A stretch of DNA of 64,000 bases from Corallincola holothuriorum (GCF_003336225.1 NZ_QPID01000002.1:372001-436000), one strand, 5' to 3'. Shown: positions 1 through 9,263, numbered from the stretch's first letter. Numbers and translations are program-made. Notes: a model not told the origin generated them from the sequence alone.

Positions 1-8
1 CGATGATC

Positions 9-383
9 TTAGGATGCCGGTGTTGCTCTTCTGTCTCGAGTTTTCCGCCGTTCACCTGTGGTCAACGCATCGAACAGTGCTTGCTTAACACCGTATATAT
101 CGCGTCTGTCATTGTGTCGATTACGTCGGTCTGAATGGTGCTTGTAACGGCATTGGCAAGTTGGCTGATCGCAGCCGGGCAGAGGAATGTGTGGTGCTTC
201 GTGCGACAAATAGCGTTGATGTTGAAGTTTTTCTACGTGGCGGCAGCAAATGAGTCCCTGCTCTATGGATACGGCATGGTAGCGCTGATCGATAAGCTGA
301 CCGTTACTATTTTGACCTTGACGATACCGCCAAAGCAAATAGGCAATACCTGCCAAGACTAGAAGCAAAAATCCCGTTGCCAT
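9..383 (-). CDS. Small Cys-rich, membrane-anchored protein of unknown function
   Basis: A 124-residue protein that I do not recognise by name. Residues about 4-18 form one hydrophobic helix at the N-terminus, so it is probably anchored in the inner membrane with the rest on one side. The soluble part has Cys46-Cys47 and a C-x4-C-x-C cluster (Cys71, Cys76, Cys78) followed by Tyr-x-His-His and two DRR motifs; another ERRKxxDRR sits near the C-terminus. The cysteines and histidines could bind a metal, but this is inference. It runs away from tolC as a separate unit, with a CRP-like promoter about 60-110 bases upstream of its start. Start and stop are both inside the window. The base composition is ordinary. 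Confidence 0.6.
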   Translation of the reverse strand: MATGFLLLVLAGIAYLLWRYRQGQNSNGQLIDQRYHAVSIEQGLICCRHVEKLQHQRYLSHEAPHIPLPGCDQPTCQCRYKHHSDRRNRHNDRRDIYGVKQALFDALTTGERRKTRDRRATPAS

Positions 384-448
384 CGTTTTATTATCCCTTT
401 GCTCGCTTTGCGAGATCCCTTTTTAAGTCACATGAATAAACTAGCGGC

Positions 449-491
449 ATTTTAATCAAAGAGATAGCGGCTGAAGGTGATCTTTGTCACA
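449..491 (-). promoter_or_regulatory. CRP-like operator with -10 box, upstream of the small Cys-rich gene
   Basis: GGTGA-TCTTTG-TCACA at 476-491 matches the CRP consensus TGTGA-N6-TCACA at nine of ten half-site bases. On the minus strand a TAAAAT hexamer (449-454) lies downstream. If its last base is -7, the start of transcription is about 442 and the operator is centred at -41.5, the class II activator position. The spacing agreement is seen; regulation by CRP is inferred. Confidence 0.45.
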
Positions 492-608
492 TCTCACTAG
501 CTGGTCTGACAAGTTAGTTTTTGCTGTATAACGATTTCATATTTGAGGAAATGGTGAGCATGTGTGTCATAGTCGCAATGGCTCGGCCTGTCGCGGTAGG
601 TCTGTATC

Positions 609-648
609 TGACATAAAAAAAGCCGCTATTGCGGCTTTTTTTATGTCA
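609..648 (-). terminator. tolC terminator: perfect 18-bp palindrome
   Basis: Two perfectly complementary 18-base arms (609-626 and 631-648) around a TATT loop. The GC core AGCCGC/GCGGCT carries an A-tract and a T-tract inside the arms, so it can stop transcription from either side. It begins 10 bases past the tolC stop codon. Confidence 0.85.
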
Positions 649-658
649 GAAAAAACTA

Positions 659-1972
659 TTACGCCGGTCGTTTCAGACCCTTATTAACATCTTTTAGATC
701 TTGTTCTGTTAAGTTACCGGCGGCAAATTTCAGGCTCAGTACGCTGAGGACATAGGCGTAACGGGCACTGGAAAGCTGCGCTTTGGCATCATAAAGGTTT
801 CTAGTGGCATCAAGTACATCGACAATGGTACGTGTGCCAACTTCAAAGCCTGCTTCCGTTGCTTGCAGGGCACTAACCCGCGAGACGACGGTTTGTTCGA
901 ATGCGCGGATCGCACTGATGGAAGCGATAACGTCGTTATAGCTGCTGATGGTGACGCGATTGACTTCACGATAGGTTTCATTCATCTGCTCGCTAGTGGC
1001 AACATAAGCATACTGCGCTTGCTGTTCGCGAGAGGTGATGGCACCGCCGGTATAGATAGGCACTGATACCTGCAGCCCTATGGTTTGGTCATCATAGCTG
1101 TCAGGGCCGTTGTTTAAGTTGCTATCAATATTCGAGGTGTCATATTGAGCAAACAGCGACAGCGTGGGCATATGACCTGCCGCTGCCAAGTCGATGTTTT
1201 GCTTAGCAATATCGGTAGCTACGCGAGCAGAGGCCAGTGATAAGCTTTTGTCTTTCGCGATTGTTTGCCAGTTCTGCGCTGATTCAGGCTGCGGTTTCGC
1301 AGGTGAAAACAGGTCGGTATTGAGGATGTCGAGGTCTCGATGGCTGAGGCCGGTTAATACCCGAAGCCCTTCGTAACTGTTTTCCAACACGTTGACTTGG
1401 ACAATTTCATCGGCAGCAGAACGGTCATATTCTGCTTGTGCTTCATGGACGTCGGTAATGGCAGTCAAACCTACGGCAAAGCGCTGTTTGGTTTGCTCTA
1501 ATTGACGCTCAATGGCACGTTTTTCTGCTCTGATGAATTCAACATCGTCCATTGCCTGTAGTACTTCAAAATAGGCATCTGCCACGCGGAGTATTTGGCG
1601 CTGTAGTTCGAGGTTGTAATTAACATCGGCTTGGTGGGCTGACTTCTCTGCTAAATCCAGGCTGATCCAACTTTCCTGACGATAGATCTCTTGGGTCAGT
1701 CCGACGCTCGCGCTGGTGCCGTCACCTTCACGAAAGTTACGGTTACTGCTGGTATCGGTGTACTGACCAGTCACTGATATTTGCGGTAATAAGGTCGCTC
1801 GCGCTTCCTTTATCGCTTCAAATGCTTGCTGTCGCTGGGCGGCGGCTCGGAGAATGACAGGATCGGCTTCTAATGATTTTTCATAGATTTGCCAGATGTC
1901 ATCGGCGAAAGCAGAACTGGTTAAAGAACCTAGCACCAGTGTGACTGCAAGGGAAAGGGGCTTCTTGACCAT
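659..1972 (-). CDS. tolC: TolC outer-membrane efflux channel
   Basis: 437 residues. Trimeric outer-membrane channel that docks with inner-membrane pumps (AcrAB-like RND, HlyBD-like ABC) to export drugs and proteins. Residues 1-23 are a signal peptide ending SAFA-DD. The mature part shows the two tandem OEP repeats of the family, each with long heptad-like helices rich in Gln, Ala and Glu (roughly 25-225 and 235-430). The length is slightly below the E. coli precursor (493), lacking most of its C-terminal tail. The ATG is supported by AAGGAAG upstream on the minus strand. It is divergent from nudF, as in E. coli, and ends in a strong hairpin terminator. Confidence 0.93.
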   Translation of the reverse strand: MVKKPLSLAVTLVLGSLTSSAFADDIWQIYEKSLEADPVILRAAAQRQQAFEAIKEARATLLPQISVTGQYTDTSSNRNFREGDGTSASVGLTQEIYRQESWISLDLAEKSAHQADVNYNLELQRQILRVADAYFEVLQAMDDVEFIRAEKRAIERQLEQTKQRFAVGLTAITDVHEAQAEYDRSAADEIVQVNVLENSYEGLRVLTGLSHRDLDILNTDLFSPAKPQPESAQNWQTIAKDKSLSLASARVATDIAKQNIDLAAAGHMPTLSLFAQYDTSNIDSNLNNGPDSYDDQTIGLQVSVPIYTGGAITSREQQAQYAYVATSEQMNETYREVNRVTISSYNDVIASISAIRAFEQTVVSRVSALQATEAGFEVGTRTIVDVLDATRNLYDAKAQLSSARYAYVLSVLSLKFAAGNLTEQDLKDVNKGLKRPA

Positions 1973-2193
1973 TGTTATCTATCTTCCTTTAAGTCTCTTT
2001 AACTTGACTTTATGACTTGGCTTTTGAGCAACATCGGCTGCTTTTTTTTCAGCAGTATACCCTTGAGAACTCACCAATTCTTTGCCTGAAGTGTAACAGA
2101 AATTTTTTTGGGTGTGCTTGTTTGCTTGTAGTCATGTTAGGCGGCGCAGATAATGAGTTTCGTCAGAATAATCTTTGCTTTGAGGAATATCCG

Positions 2194-2829
2194 TTGAGTT
2201 CATCACAAAGCCTACCCGATCGTTTTACTGATAAAGATGTCGAACTGCTTGCGAAACAGACGCTTTATGCTGGCTTTTTTTCTATGGTGAAGTATCGCTT
2301 GCGCCATAAATTGTTCGCGGGTGGCTGGAGCGAGGAGATGGATCGCGAAGTGTTTGAACGTGGTCATGCCGTCGTGGTGCTGCCCTATGATCCGGAGAGC
2401 GATAGTGTGGTGATCCAGGAGCAATTTCGGGTGGGCGCCTGCGCGACAACCAGTCACCCTTGGCTATACGAGCTGGTGGCAGGCATTATTGAGCCGGGCG
2501 AATCTGCAGAGGAGGTTGCCCATCGCGAGGCCGCCGAAGAAGCGGGATTAACGCTGGGACGGGTGGAGCACCTGTTTAGTTATCTGGTTAGCCCAGGAGG
2601 CACAACCGAGCGGATTGAGCTGTACGTCGGCGAGGTTGATAGTCGCGGTATCGGCGGTCTGCATGGTTTAGCAAATGAGCACGAAGATATCCGAGTTCAG
2701 GTGTTACCTCGATCGCAGGTGCTAGCGATGTTGGCTGATGGGCAGGTAGAAAATGCCGCGACGATTATCGCTTTACAGTGGCTGCAGTTACATGGTGATG
2801 CGCTTAAGTCGCGTTGGGAAGTGGATTAG
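2194..2829 (+). CDS. nudF: ADP-ribose pyrophosphatase (Nudix)
   Basis: Hydrolyses ADP-ribose to AMP and ribose-5-phosphate in the cytosol. The Nudix box G-x5-E-x7-REAAEEAGL is intact (around residues 96-118), and the flanking FERGHAVVVLPYDP and SPGGTTER motifs match E. coli NudF. The frame is open from 2017, but I choose the TTG at 2194: GAGG at 2182-2185 is 8 bases upstream and the product is then 211 residues, against 209 for E. coli NudF. The extra N-terminal residues of the longer frame have no family match. First gene of the nudF-yqiB-cpdA-yqiA run and divergent from tolC. Confidence 0.92.
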   Translation: MSSSQSLPDRFTDKDVELLAKQTLYAGFFSMVKYRLRHKLFAGGWSEEMDREVFERGHAVVVLPYDPESDSVVIQEQFRVGACATTSHPWLYELVAGIIEPGESAEEVAHREAAEEAGLTLGRVEHLFSYLVSPGGTTERIELYVGEVDSRGIGGLHGLANEHEDIRVQVLPRSQVLAMLADGQVENAATIIALQWLQLHGDALKSRWEVD

Positions 2830-2832
2830 CTG

Positions 2833-3291
2833 ATGTCTCGCAGCGGCCGCTATCAACCTGATGTGTCAGCGTTTTTACGTTGCTGTGAGCATAACTATGC
2901 CAGTTTACGTTTTTTGCTGGTGAGGCTGGATAGCGCCGGTGATACCCTATTTTGGGCGTTGGACACGCACACACAAGTGTCGATGCAGCTGGTTGAAGAA
3001 ACTAAGTACACCAGCACCATCTTACTGGAACAACATCGCGCAGGTGCAGCTGCTTTTTTGTTGCCACAAATGACGGTGAGGCTGTACCACGATGCCCGCG
3101 TGGCAGAAGTGTTAACTAGTCAGCAGATTTCCAGGCTCAAGCCAAGGTATGATTATCCTAATAGAAAAATGCATCATAAAGATGAAAAAATTCAGGTTAA
3201 TCAGTTTCTTGCTGAGTGGCTGCAGCACAGCAAAAAGTTTGGCTATGGCACCGCTCCGCTGATACAGGTAGACCCCGTTTCCGGAAAATAG
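2833..3291 (+). CDS. yqiB: DUF1249 family protein YqiB
   Basis: 152 residues; E. coli YqiB has 140. The conserved blocks are clear: the SLRFLLVR-like segment, the TVRLYHDARVAEV block, and RYDYPNRKMHHKDEK followed by QVNQFLAEWL near the C-terminus. The biochemical function of DUF1249 is not established. It starts 3 bases after the nudF stop and is followed 12 bases later by cpdA, so it belongs to the same transcript. The conserved gene order, as in E. coli, is the best argument for a shared physiological role. Confidence 0.88.
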   Translation: MSRSGRYQPDVSAFLRCCEHNYASLRFLLVRLDSAGDTLFWALDTHTQVSMQLVEETKYTSTILLEQHRAGAAAFLLPQMTVRLYHDARVAEVLTSQQISRLKPRYDYPNRKMHHKDEKIQVNQFLAEWLQHSKKFGYGTAPLIQVDPVSGK

Positions 3292-3303
3292 TGGCTAATT
3301 TAA

Positions 3304-4134
3304 GTGGAAATCCTCAAAGTCGAAGCAGTGCTACCTGAAGGAAGGGTATGCCCACAACTGCTTCAAATTACAGATACCCACCTCTTCGGTAGTCCTGAAA
3401 AGTCGCTACTAGGGGTCAATACACGGGATAGCTTTCATGCTGTGCTGGATCTGATCGAACAGCAACCGGCTGAGATCGACGCATTTCTGGCGACTGGCGA
3501 CATCTCCCAGGATGATTCTATTAGCTCTTATTCCGCCTTCGCCCATGGTATTGCCCGATTCGCCGCGCCTTGCTACTGGATCCCCGGGAATCATGATGAT
3601 CCGCGGATCATGGCGACAGAGCTAGATAACCCAACACTGCACGCCGCAAAGCAGATTGTTTACCCTAAATGGCAGGTTTTGCTACTGGATAGCCAGGTGA
3701 AAAAGCATACCTATGGCTTTTTATCTGAATCGCAATTGTTGTTTGTTGAAAAAGCGGTTGCTGAGTATCCGGATCGCCACTGTTTAGTGTTGCTGCATCA
3801 TAATCCTATCCCGGTTGGATGCCGCTGGTTGGATCAGCATCAACTGAAGAACGGTAGTCAATTCCTCGATTTATTGAGCCGGTTACCTCAGGTTAAAGGG
3901 GTTGTCTGGGGGCACGTGCACCAGACCCTTGATCGGATGCACAATGGGATCCGTCTGTTATCAACGCCATCCACTTGTATCCAGTTTAAGCCGAATTGTG
4001 ACCAGTTTACTTTGGACACGGTCGCTCCCGGTTATCGTCGTTTGACGCTGCTGGATGATGGTGAGATTGATACGGAAGTGTTGCGCCTGAAGGACAACCC
4101 GTTTGCGCCTAACTTGGCAAGTAAAGGCTACTGA
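3304..4134 (+). CDS. cpdA: 3',5'-cyclic AMP phosphodiesterase
   Basis: 276 residues, matching E. coli CpdA (275). A calcineurin-like metallophosphoesterase that hydrolyses cAMP and so tunes CRP activity. Metal ligands are visible in order: ITDTHLFG (D-x-H), TGDISQD, GNHDD, LLHHNP and GHVHQ. The tail TPSTCIQFKPNCDQFTLDT is typical of CpdA. The GTG at 3304 is preferred because the family length fits. It overlaps yqiA by one base (TGATG), so the two are translationally coupled. This links to the CRP-type sites seen elsewhere in the window. Confidence 0.93.
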   Translation: MEILKVEAVLPEGRVCPQLLQITDTHLFGSPEKSLLGVNTRDSFHAVLDLIEQQPAEIDAFLATGDISQDDSISSYSAFAHGIARFAAPCYWIPGNHDDPRIMATELDNPTLHAAKQIVYPKWQVLLLDSQVKKHTYGFLSESQLLFVEKAVAEYPDRHCLVLLHHNPIPVGCRWLDQHQLKNGSQFLDLLSRLPQVKGVVWGHVHQTLDRMHNGIRLLSTPSTCIQFKPNCDQFTLDTVAPGYRRLTLLDDGEIDTEVLRLKDNPFAPNLASKGY

Positions 4135-4712
4135 TGCAGCGATTGATTTATCTGCATGGTTTTAACAGCTCATCTCAGTCAGCAAAAGCCAAAATACTCG
4201 CCGATTACATTCTGCAATCGGCGTTAAACATTGAACTGCTTACGCCGCAATTGGCTAATACGCCTCAGGCCGCGTGGGGACAAATTCAACAACTTGTCCT
4301 CAGTACACCCAACCTTATCGGTTGTGTGGGTAGCTCATTAGGTGGCTTTTTTGCCACCTGTGTAACAGAGCAATTTAATCTGCCCAGCGTACTCGTTAAT
4401 CCGGCAGTAGCCCCTGCCAAATTGCTGCGTCAGGCGTTGGGGCCGCAGCATAATCCTTATACTGGCGAGTCTTACCAGCTAACCTTGGCGCATATGGATG
4501 AATTATTGAATATGACGCCCACGATCAGTGCGCCTGCTCGCTATAAAGTACTCTTAACCACGGGAGATGAGGTGTTAGATTATCGTGATGCTTTAGCCTT
4601 GTATCATGGTGCTGAGTTTTCAATTGAGGATGGTGGCGATCATCTTTTCACCATGTTTGCTGATTATCTTCCCGAAGTTTTTCGTTTTTTCCAGCAATCC
4701 CAAACGGTGTGA
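4134..4712 (+). CDS. yqiA: YqiA-family alpha/beta-hydrolase esterase
   Basis: 192 residues (E. coli YqiA 193). Short-chain acyl esterase of the UPF0227 alpha/beta-hydrolase family. It begins with YLHGFNSS (oxyanion region), has the nucleophile elbow G-S-S-L-G-G, Asp in GDEVLDY and His in GGDHLFTMF, completing a Ser-Asp-His triad. Its start overlaps the cpdA stop. The natural substrate is unknown. It lies just upstream of parE, as in enterobacteria. Confidence 0.9.
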   Translation: MQRLIYLHGFNSSSQSAKAKILADYILQSALNIELLTPQLANTPQAAWGQIQQLVLSTPNLIGCVGSSLGGFFATCVTEQFNLPSVLVNPAVAPAKLLRQALGPQHNPYTGESYQLTLAHMDELLNMTPTISAPARYKVLLTTGDEVLDYRDALALYHGAEFSIEDGGDHLFTMFADYLPEVFRFFQQSQTV

Positions 4713-4825
4713 GTGGTGAGGATTGACAAGATATGGCACCCTCGCCACCATGTTTTCGTGATGCGCATGGTGATAGTCGCCAATGCGTTTAGCCAGTAAG
4801 TAATAGCAACCATAGAGCCCTATTG

Positions 4826-6715
4826 ATGAGTGACCAGCAATATACAGCCGATGCGATTGAAGTTCTGAGTGGCTTAGAGCCAGTTCAGCGGCGTCCTGGT
4901 ATGTATACCGACACTACGCGCCCTAACCACCTTGGACAAGAGGTGATCGACAACAGTGTCGATGAAGCGCTGGCAGGCTTTGCGAGCAATGTGCAAGTGA
5001 TCTTGCATGCCGATCAGTCGCTAGAGGTGATTGATGATGGTCGCGGAATGCCCGTCGATATTCACCCAGAAGAGGGGGTCAGCGGGGTTGAACTGATCCT
5101 CTGCCGGTTACATGCTGGGGGTAAGTTTTCCAACGATAGCTATCAGTTTAGTGGCGGTTTGCACGGGGTTGGTATCTCTGTGGTCAACGCGCTGTCTACC
5201 CGTGTAGAGGTGGCTATTCGTCGCGATGGCGAAGTACATGAAATAGCCTTTGAGAACGGCGATAAGGTATCGGAATTAGCCGTTACTGGAACCGTTGGCA
5301 AGCGCAATACAGGTACCCGTGTCCATTTCTGGCCTGATCCTAAGTATTTCGACAGTTTCAAATTCTCGCTCACCAAGCTGAAACATATTCTCAAGGCGAA
5401 AGCGGTACTTTGCCCTGGATTACGCATCAAGCTGAACGACAAAGTGAATGGCGAGAATCACGAGTGGTTCTATGAAGATGGATTGCGTGACTATTTACGT
5501 GAACACGTCAAAGCGTTTCCATCCTTGCCTGAAGACCCGTTTACAGGCGTGTTTCGCTCTGAGCACGAAGAGGTTGATTGGGCCGTCACTTGGTTACCTG
5601 ATGGTGGCGAGCAGATCGGCGAAAGCTATGTCAATTTGATCCCAACAGCGCAGGGCGGTACCCATGTAAACGGCTTGCGGAATGGCTTGCTGGAATCGAT
5701 GCGTGAGTTTTGCGAATTTCGCAATTTGTTGCCACGCGGGGTTAAGCTGACGCCTGATGATATCTGGGATCGCTGTAGTTATATTCTGTCGGTTAAGATG
5801 CAGGATCCACAGTTCGCCGGGCAAACCAAAGAGCGCCTATCGTCGCGCCAGTGTGCGGCTTTTGTCTCCGGTGTCGTCAAAGATTCATTTAGCCTCTGGT
5901 TAAACGAACATACCGACATTGCTGAGCTGTTAGCGGATGTTTGTATTAGCAGCGCTCAGCGTCGTATGCGCGCGGCCAAGAAAGTGGTGCGGAAAAAAGT
6001 CACCAGTGGCCCACAATTGCCAGGCAAGTTGACCGATTGTGCCTCGGATGATCCCGCGCTGAGCGAGATCTTTTTGGTGGAAGGAGACTCGGCGGGTGGA
6101 TCGGCGAAGCAGGCTAGGGATCGCGAGATCCAGGCGGTGATGCCGTTGCGCGGTAAAATTCTCAATACTTGGGAAGTTGACAGCGGGCAGATCCTAGCGT
6201 CACAGGAAGTGCATGATATCTCTGTGGCGATCGGTATGGATCCAGACTCTGAAGACACATCAGGATTGCGTTACGGCAAGATCTGCATTCTGGCGGATGC
6301 GGATTCTGATGGGTTGCACATTGCGACTTTATTGTGTGCGCTGTTTTTACGCCACTACAGCCATTTGGTGCAGGAGGGACATATCTATGTGGCGATGCCT
6401 CCGCTGTATCGTGTGGATGTCGGCAAAGAGGTGTTTTATGCCCTCGATGAGCCAGAGAAACAGGGGATCTTGGATCGCATAGAAGCGGAGAAAAAGCGCG
6501 GCAAAGTTCAGGTGACGCGCTTTAAAGGTTTGGGTGAGATGAATCCGTTGCAGTTGCGTGAAACGACCATGGACCCCAATACTCGCCGTTTAGTGCAATT
6601 GACCATTGATGACGCTGAGCAGACCATGTTGATTATGGATATGTTGTTGGCAAAGAAGCGCTCCGCCGACCGCAAAGTGTGGCTTGAACAAAAAGGCGAT
6701 CGCGTCGAGTTATAG
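4826..6715 (+). CDS. parE: DNA topoisomerase IV subunit B
   Basis: 629 residues. ATPase subunit of topoisomerase IV, which decatenates daughter chromosomes with ParC. GHKL ATPase motifs are EVIDNSVDEAL (Asn/Glu), DDGRGMPVD and GLHGVGISVVNAL; the TOPRIM domain has EGDSAGGSAKQARDR and DADSDGLHIATLLCALF, and the C-terminus has RFKGLGEMNP. A TTG at 4823 directly precedes the ATG at 4826; the ATG gives the usual MSDQQY-type start and is preferred. The gap to yqiA is about 110 bases, so it may have its own promoter. Its partner parC lies 7.2 kb downstream behind three c-di-GMP genes. Confidence 0.96.
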   Translation: MSDQQYTADAIEVLSGLEPVQRRPGMYTDTTRPNHLGQEVIDNSVDEALAGFASNVQVILHADQSLEVIDDGRGMPVDIHPEEGVSGVELILCRLHAGGKFSNDSYQFSGGLHGVGISVVNALSTRVEVAIRRDGEVHEIAFENGDKVSELAVTGTVGKRNTGTRVHFWPDPKYFDSFKFSLTKLKHILKAKAVLCPGLRIKLNDKVNGENHEWFYEDGLRDYLREHVKAFPSLPEDPFTGVFRSEHEEVDWAVTWLPDGGEQIGESYVNLIPTAQGGTHVNGLRNGLLESMREFCEFRNLLPRGVKLTPDDIWDRCSYILSVKMQDPQFAGQTKERLSSRQCAAFVSGVVKDSFSLWLNEHTDIAELLADVCISSAQRRMRAAKKVVRKKVTSGPQLPGKLTDCASDDPALSEIFLVEGDSAGGSAKQARDREIQAVMPLRGKILNTWEVDSGQILASQEVHDISVAIGMDPDSEDTSGLRYGKICILADADSDGLHIATLLCALFLRHYSHLVQEGHIYVAMPPLYRVDVGKEVFYALDEPEKQGILDRIEAEKKRGKVQVTRFKGLGEMNPLQLRETTMDPNTRRLVQLTIDDAEQTMLIMDMLLAKKRSADRKVWLEQKGDRVEL

Positions 6716-6836
6716 GGCGCCTCTTTATTGATTGGAATACGGTGGAAACGGAATTTTCACTGTTTACGGCTATTAATTGTACAGGTTTGACTATACTGAG
6801 ATTATTGGCCGTTCGCTGGGATCAAGGAGTGTCCCT

Positions 6837-9197
6837 TTGCAACAGAAAAAAATTGATAGAGAGTCGTTGGGTTCTCGATTGGGTTGTGATTGTGAGCTAA
6901 GGGCGCTACTGAATAGTTTGCCCGGTGCCATATGCTGCCGCCGAATGGATCCCAGCATGTCTTTGTCGTTTGCTTCTTCCGCGATGCATCAACTTACTGG
7001 CTATCGTGCTGACGAAGTTGTGAACGGTGCCGTGCGCAGTTTCGAATCCTTGTTGCACCCGCAAGAAAACTTATCCCGATTGCGCGCTTTGGCGTTGCAG
7101 CAGCTTCATCAAACAGAATCCTTTACCTTGCAGTACAGACTTGTTCATCGTGATGGCAGTGTGCTGTGGATCTGGGAGTCAGGTCGTATTGCCGGCCATG
7201 TTGATGGCCAGTATTGTCTCACCGAATCTATCTTGGTCGATATGACCGATTTGCATCAACAGCAAAAAACCTTGGAAGACACGCTGACGCGGCAAACCCG
7301 GGATCTGGCAGCCGTGAAGCAGTTGCTGGTAGAAGCGGAAGATCGTGCGCGTCACGATGAAGTCAAATTAGCGCAGTCACAGAAAAGACTGTATCGCCAA
7401 GGGTTGGTGATCAATCAGTTAACTGCCGGGGTGATGTCATTGTCAGCCGTCGAGCTGGTGGTGAGCCACGTTTGTGAACAAATAAACGGTGTTTTGGGTG
7501 CATCCCATTGCGGTGTCTGGTCATTTGAGCAGGGGCACCAATTGTTAAAGTTGATTGTGCACCCAGACGAGAACACCAGCGTCGCCAAACATAAGCTGAT
7601 CTCCCATCAACTGCATCGCCGTCAGTTCAATCATCTATTTACTGCGATTGAAGCGGGTGTTGCGTTTGCTGCCCATGATGCTGAGAAAGATTCTCGCACC
7701 AACGAATTCAGCAAACTATTTTCATCGTTACAACTTCGTTCGATGATCGTGGTGCCGTTACATCTGCACCAGAAAAGCTATGGCATGTTGGTGGTTGAGC
7801 AGTGTGATATCAGTCGCCATTGGTACCCTGACGAACTTAACTTTGTGCTGGCAGCCAGCTTGGTGATGCTTACCCGTATCATCGAGCTTGAGGCGGACTC
7901 TATTCGCACTCGTCTGCACGGCTTGGCCTATTTTGATGCGTTGACTCAGTTAGAAAATCGACAGCTATTCAATGAGCAACTTAAAGATGCACTGGCGAAA
8001 TATCATCGTGATGGCCAAGGTTCCGGCTTGCTGTTTCTCGACCTGAATGAGTTTAAGCAGGTCAATGATCGCTTAGGTCATAGTGCCGGTGACCAACTAC
8101 TGCAGCAGGTCGCGAGCCGACTGAAGCGCTGTTTGCGGAAGACCGACCATATTGCCCGGATCGGTGGTGATGAATTTATTGTGTTGTTGCATAACGTTAA
8201 GATGCCGAACTTGGTTGCTCAGGTAGCTGAAAAGCTGTTGCATCAGGTGATCCAGCCCTATGTGATTGACGGCGAGCGTGTCGAGATTGGTGTCAGTATT
8301 GGTATCGCTTTAGCGCCAGCTGATTCGGTGGAGGCTGAAGAGCTGATGAAGTTGGCCGATCAGGCGATGTATCGGGTGAAAGCATCAGGTGTGAGTAGTT
8401 ATCAGTTTGCTAATACCCAGGTTGCGGTGGATGCTCGCAGCGAATATGCGTTGATCTCCGAGTTGCGCAGTGCGGTAGAGCAGGAGCAGATGGAGCTGGT
8501 ATATATGCCGCAGATCGCACTGGAGGATGGTGCCATATCTGGTGCCGAGGCTTTATTGCGTTGGCGTCATCCGCGCTTAGGTTTATTAGCTCCCGCGATG
8601 TTTATTGAACTGGCAGAGCGTAATCAGCTGCTAAAACCGATAGGTGAATGGGTGTGTCAGCAGGTCGTTAAGGATGCGCATGCACTGAATGCACAAGGCA
8701 AAGATACCGTACTCTCCTTTAATTTATCGGCCTCACAGATGGACGACGCCGGTTTGGTTGATCGCTTACGTTTGTTGATTGAAGAGAGTGAACTTCCTGC
8801 CGGTAGCCTGCGGATTGAACTGAAAGAGGATACGCTGCTACATCATGTGGCGGAGATTGAGAATTTACTTCATCGTCTTCATCAGCTGGGGGTCGGGCTC
8901 ACCATCGACAATTTTGGTGCTGGCGCATGTGCTGTTGAGACCCTCACCCGGTTGCCTATCGATCTATTGAAGATTGATCAGCGCTTGTTACGCGACACCG
9001 AGAATGATCCTGCGAAACGTAGTTTGGCTTCCACCATGATTGCTGTTGCTCAGATCATGGGGAAAGAGGTGGTGGCAGAAGGCATTGAAACTCAGGGACA
9101 AGCAGACTTCTTAACGGGTCGTCACTGCCACCATGCACAAGGTTTCTATTACTATCGTCCGATGGTTTTTGAAACGTTTACTAGGATCTTGCATTAA
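6837..9197 (+). CDS. PAS-GAF-GGDEF-EAL c-di-GMP signalling protein
   Basis: 786 residues, no membrane segments. Order: PAS with PAC motif (about 25-150), coiled coil, GAF (about 205-345), GGDEF (about 365-525) and EAL (about 535-786). The GGDEF domain has an intact RIGGDEF and an RKTD inhibitory (I) site five residues upstream, so cyclase activity is likely. In the EAL domain EALLRW, NLSASQ, LLKID and EGIET are present, but the metal-binding DDFGTG reads DNFGAG and loop 6 after it is changed (ACAV for YSSL), so phosphodiesterase activity is doubtful. Start: the frame is open from 6777 (TTG), but TTG at 6837 has AAGGAG at 6824-6829. First of three GGDEF genes between parE and parC. Confidence 0.88.
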   Translation: MQQKKIDRESLGSRLGCDCELRALLNSLPGAICCRRMDPSMSLSFASSAMHQLTGYRADEVVNGAVRSFESLLHPQENLSRLRALALQQLHQTESFTLQYRLVHRDGSVLWIWESGRIAGHVDGQYCLTESILVDMTDLHQQQKTLEDTLTRQTRDLAAVKQLLVEAEDRARHDEVKLAQSQKRLYRQGLVINQLTAGVMSLSAVELVVSHVCEQINGVLGASHCGVWSFEQGHQLLKLIVHPDENTSVAKHKLISHQLHRRQFNHLFTAIEAGVAFAAHDAEKDSRTNEFSKLFSSLQLRSMIVVPLHLHQKSYGMLVVEQCDISRHWYPDELNFVLAASLVMLTRIIELEADSIRTRLHGLAYFDALTQLENRQLFNEQLKDALAKYHRDGQGSGLLFLDLNEFKQVNDRLGHSAGDQLLQQVASRLKRCLRKTDHIARIGGDEFIVLLHNVKMPNLVAQVAEKLLHQVIQPYVIDGERVEIGVSIGIALAPADSVEAEELMKLADQAMYRVKASGVSSYQFANTQVAVDARSEYALISELRSAVEQEQMELVYMPQIALEDGAISGAEALLRWRHPRLGLLAPAMFIELAERNQLLKPIGEWVCQQVVKDAHALNAQGKDTVLSFNLSASQMDDAGLVDRLRLLIEESELPAGSLRIELKEDTLLHHVAEIENLLHRLHQLGVGLTIDNFGAGACAVETLTRLPIDLLKIDQRLLRDTENDPAKRSLASTMIAVAQIMGKEVVAEGIETQGQADFLTGRHCHHAQGFYYYRPMVFETFTRILH

Positions 9198-9263
9198 TTC
9201 ATCGCGAATTATTTGATGTTTAGAGCTGAACTCATTTCATATCTCACGTAAATTAACCTCATT

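Noticed and set aside
5143-5442. 99-residue minus-strand frame inside parE
   Set aside because: Antisense shadow of parE; codon pattern and conserved topoisomerase motifs belong to the plus strand.
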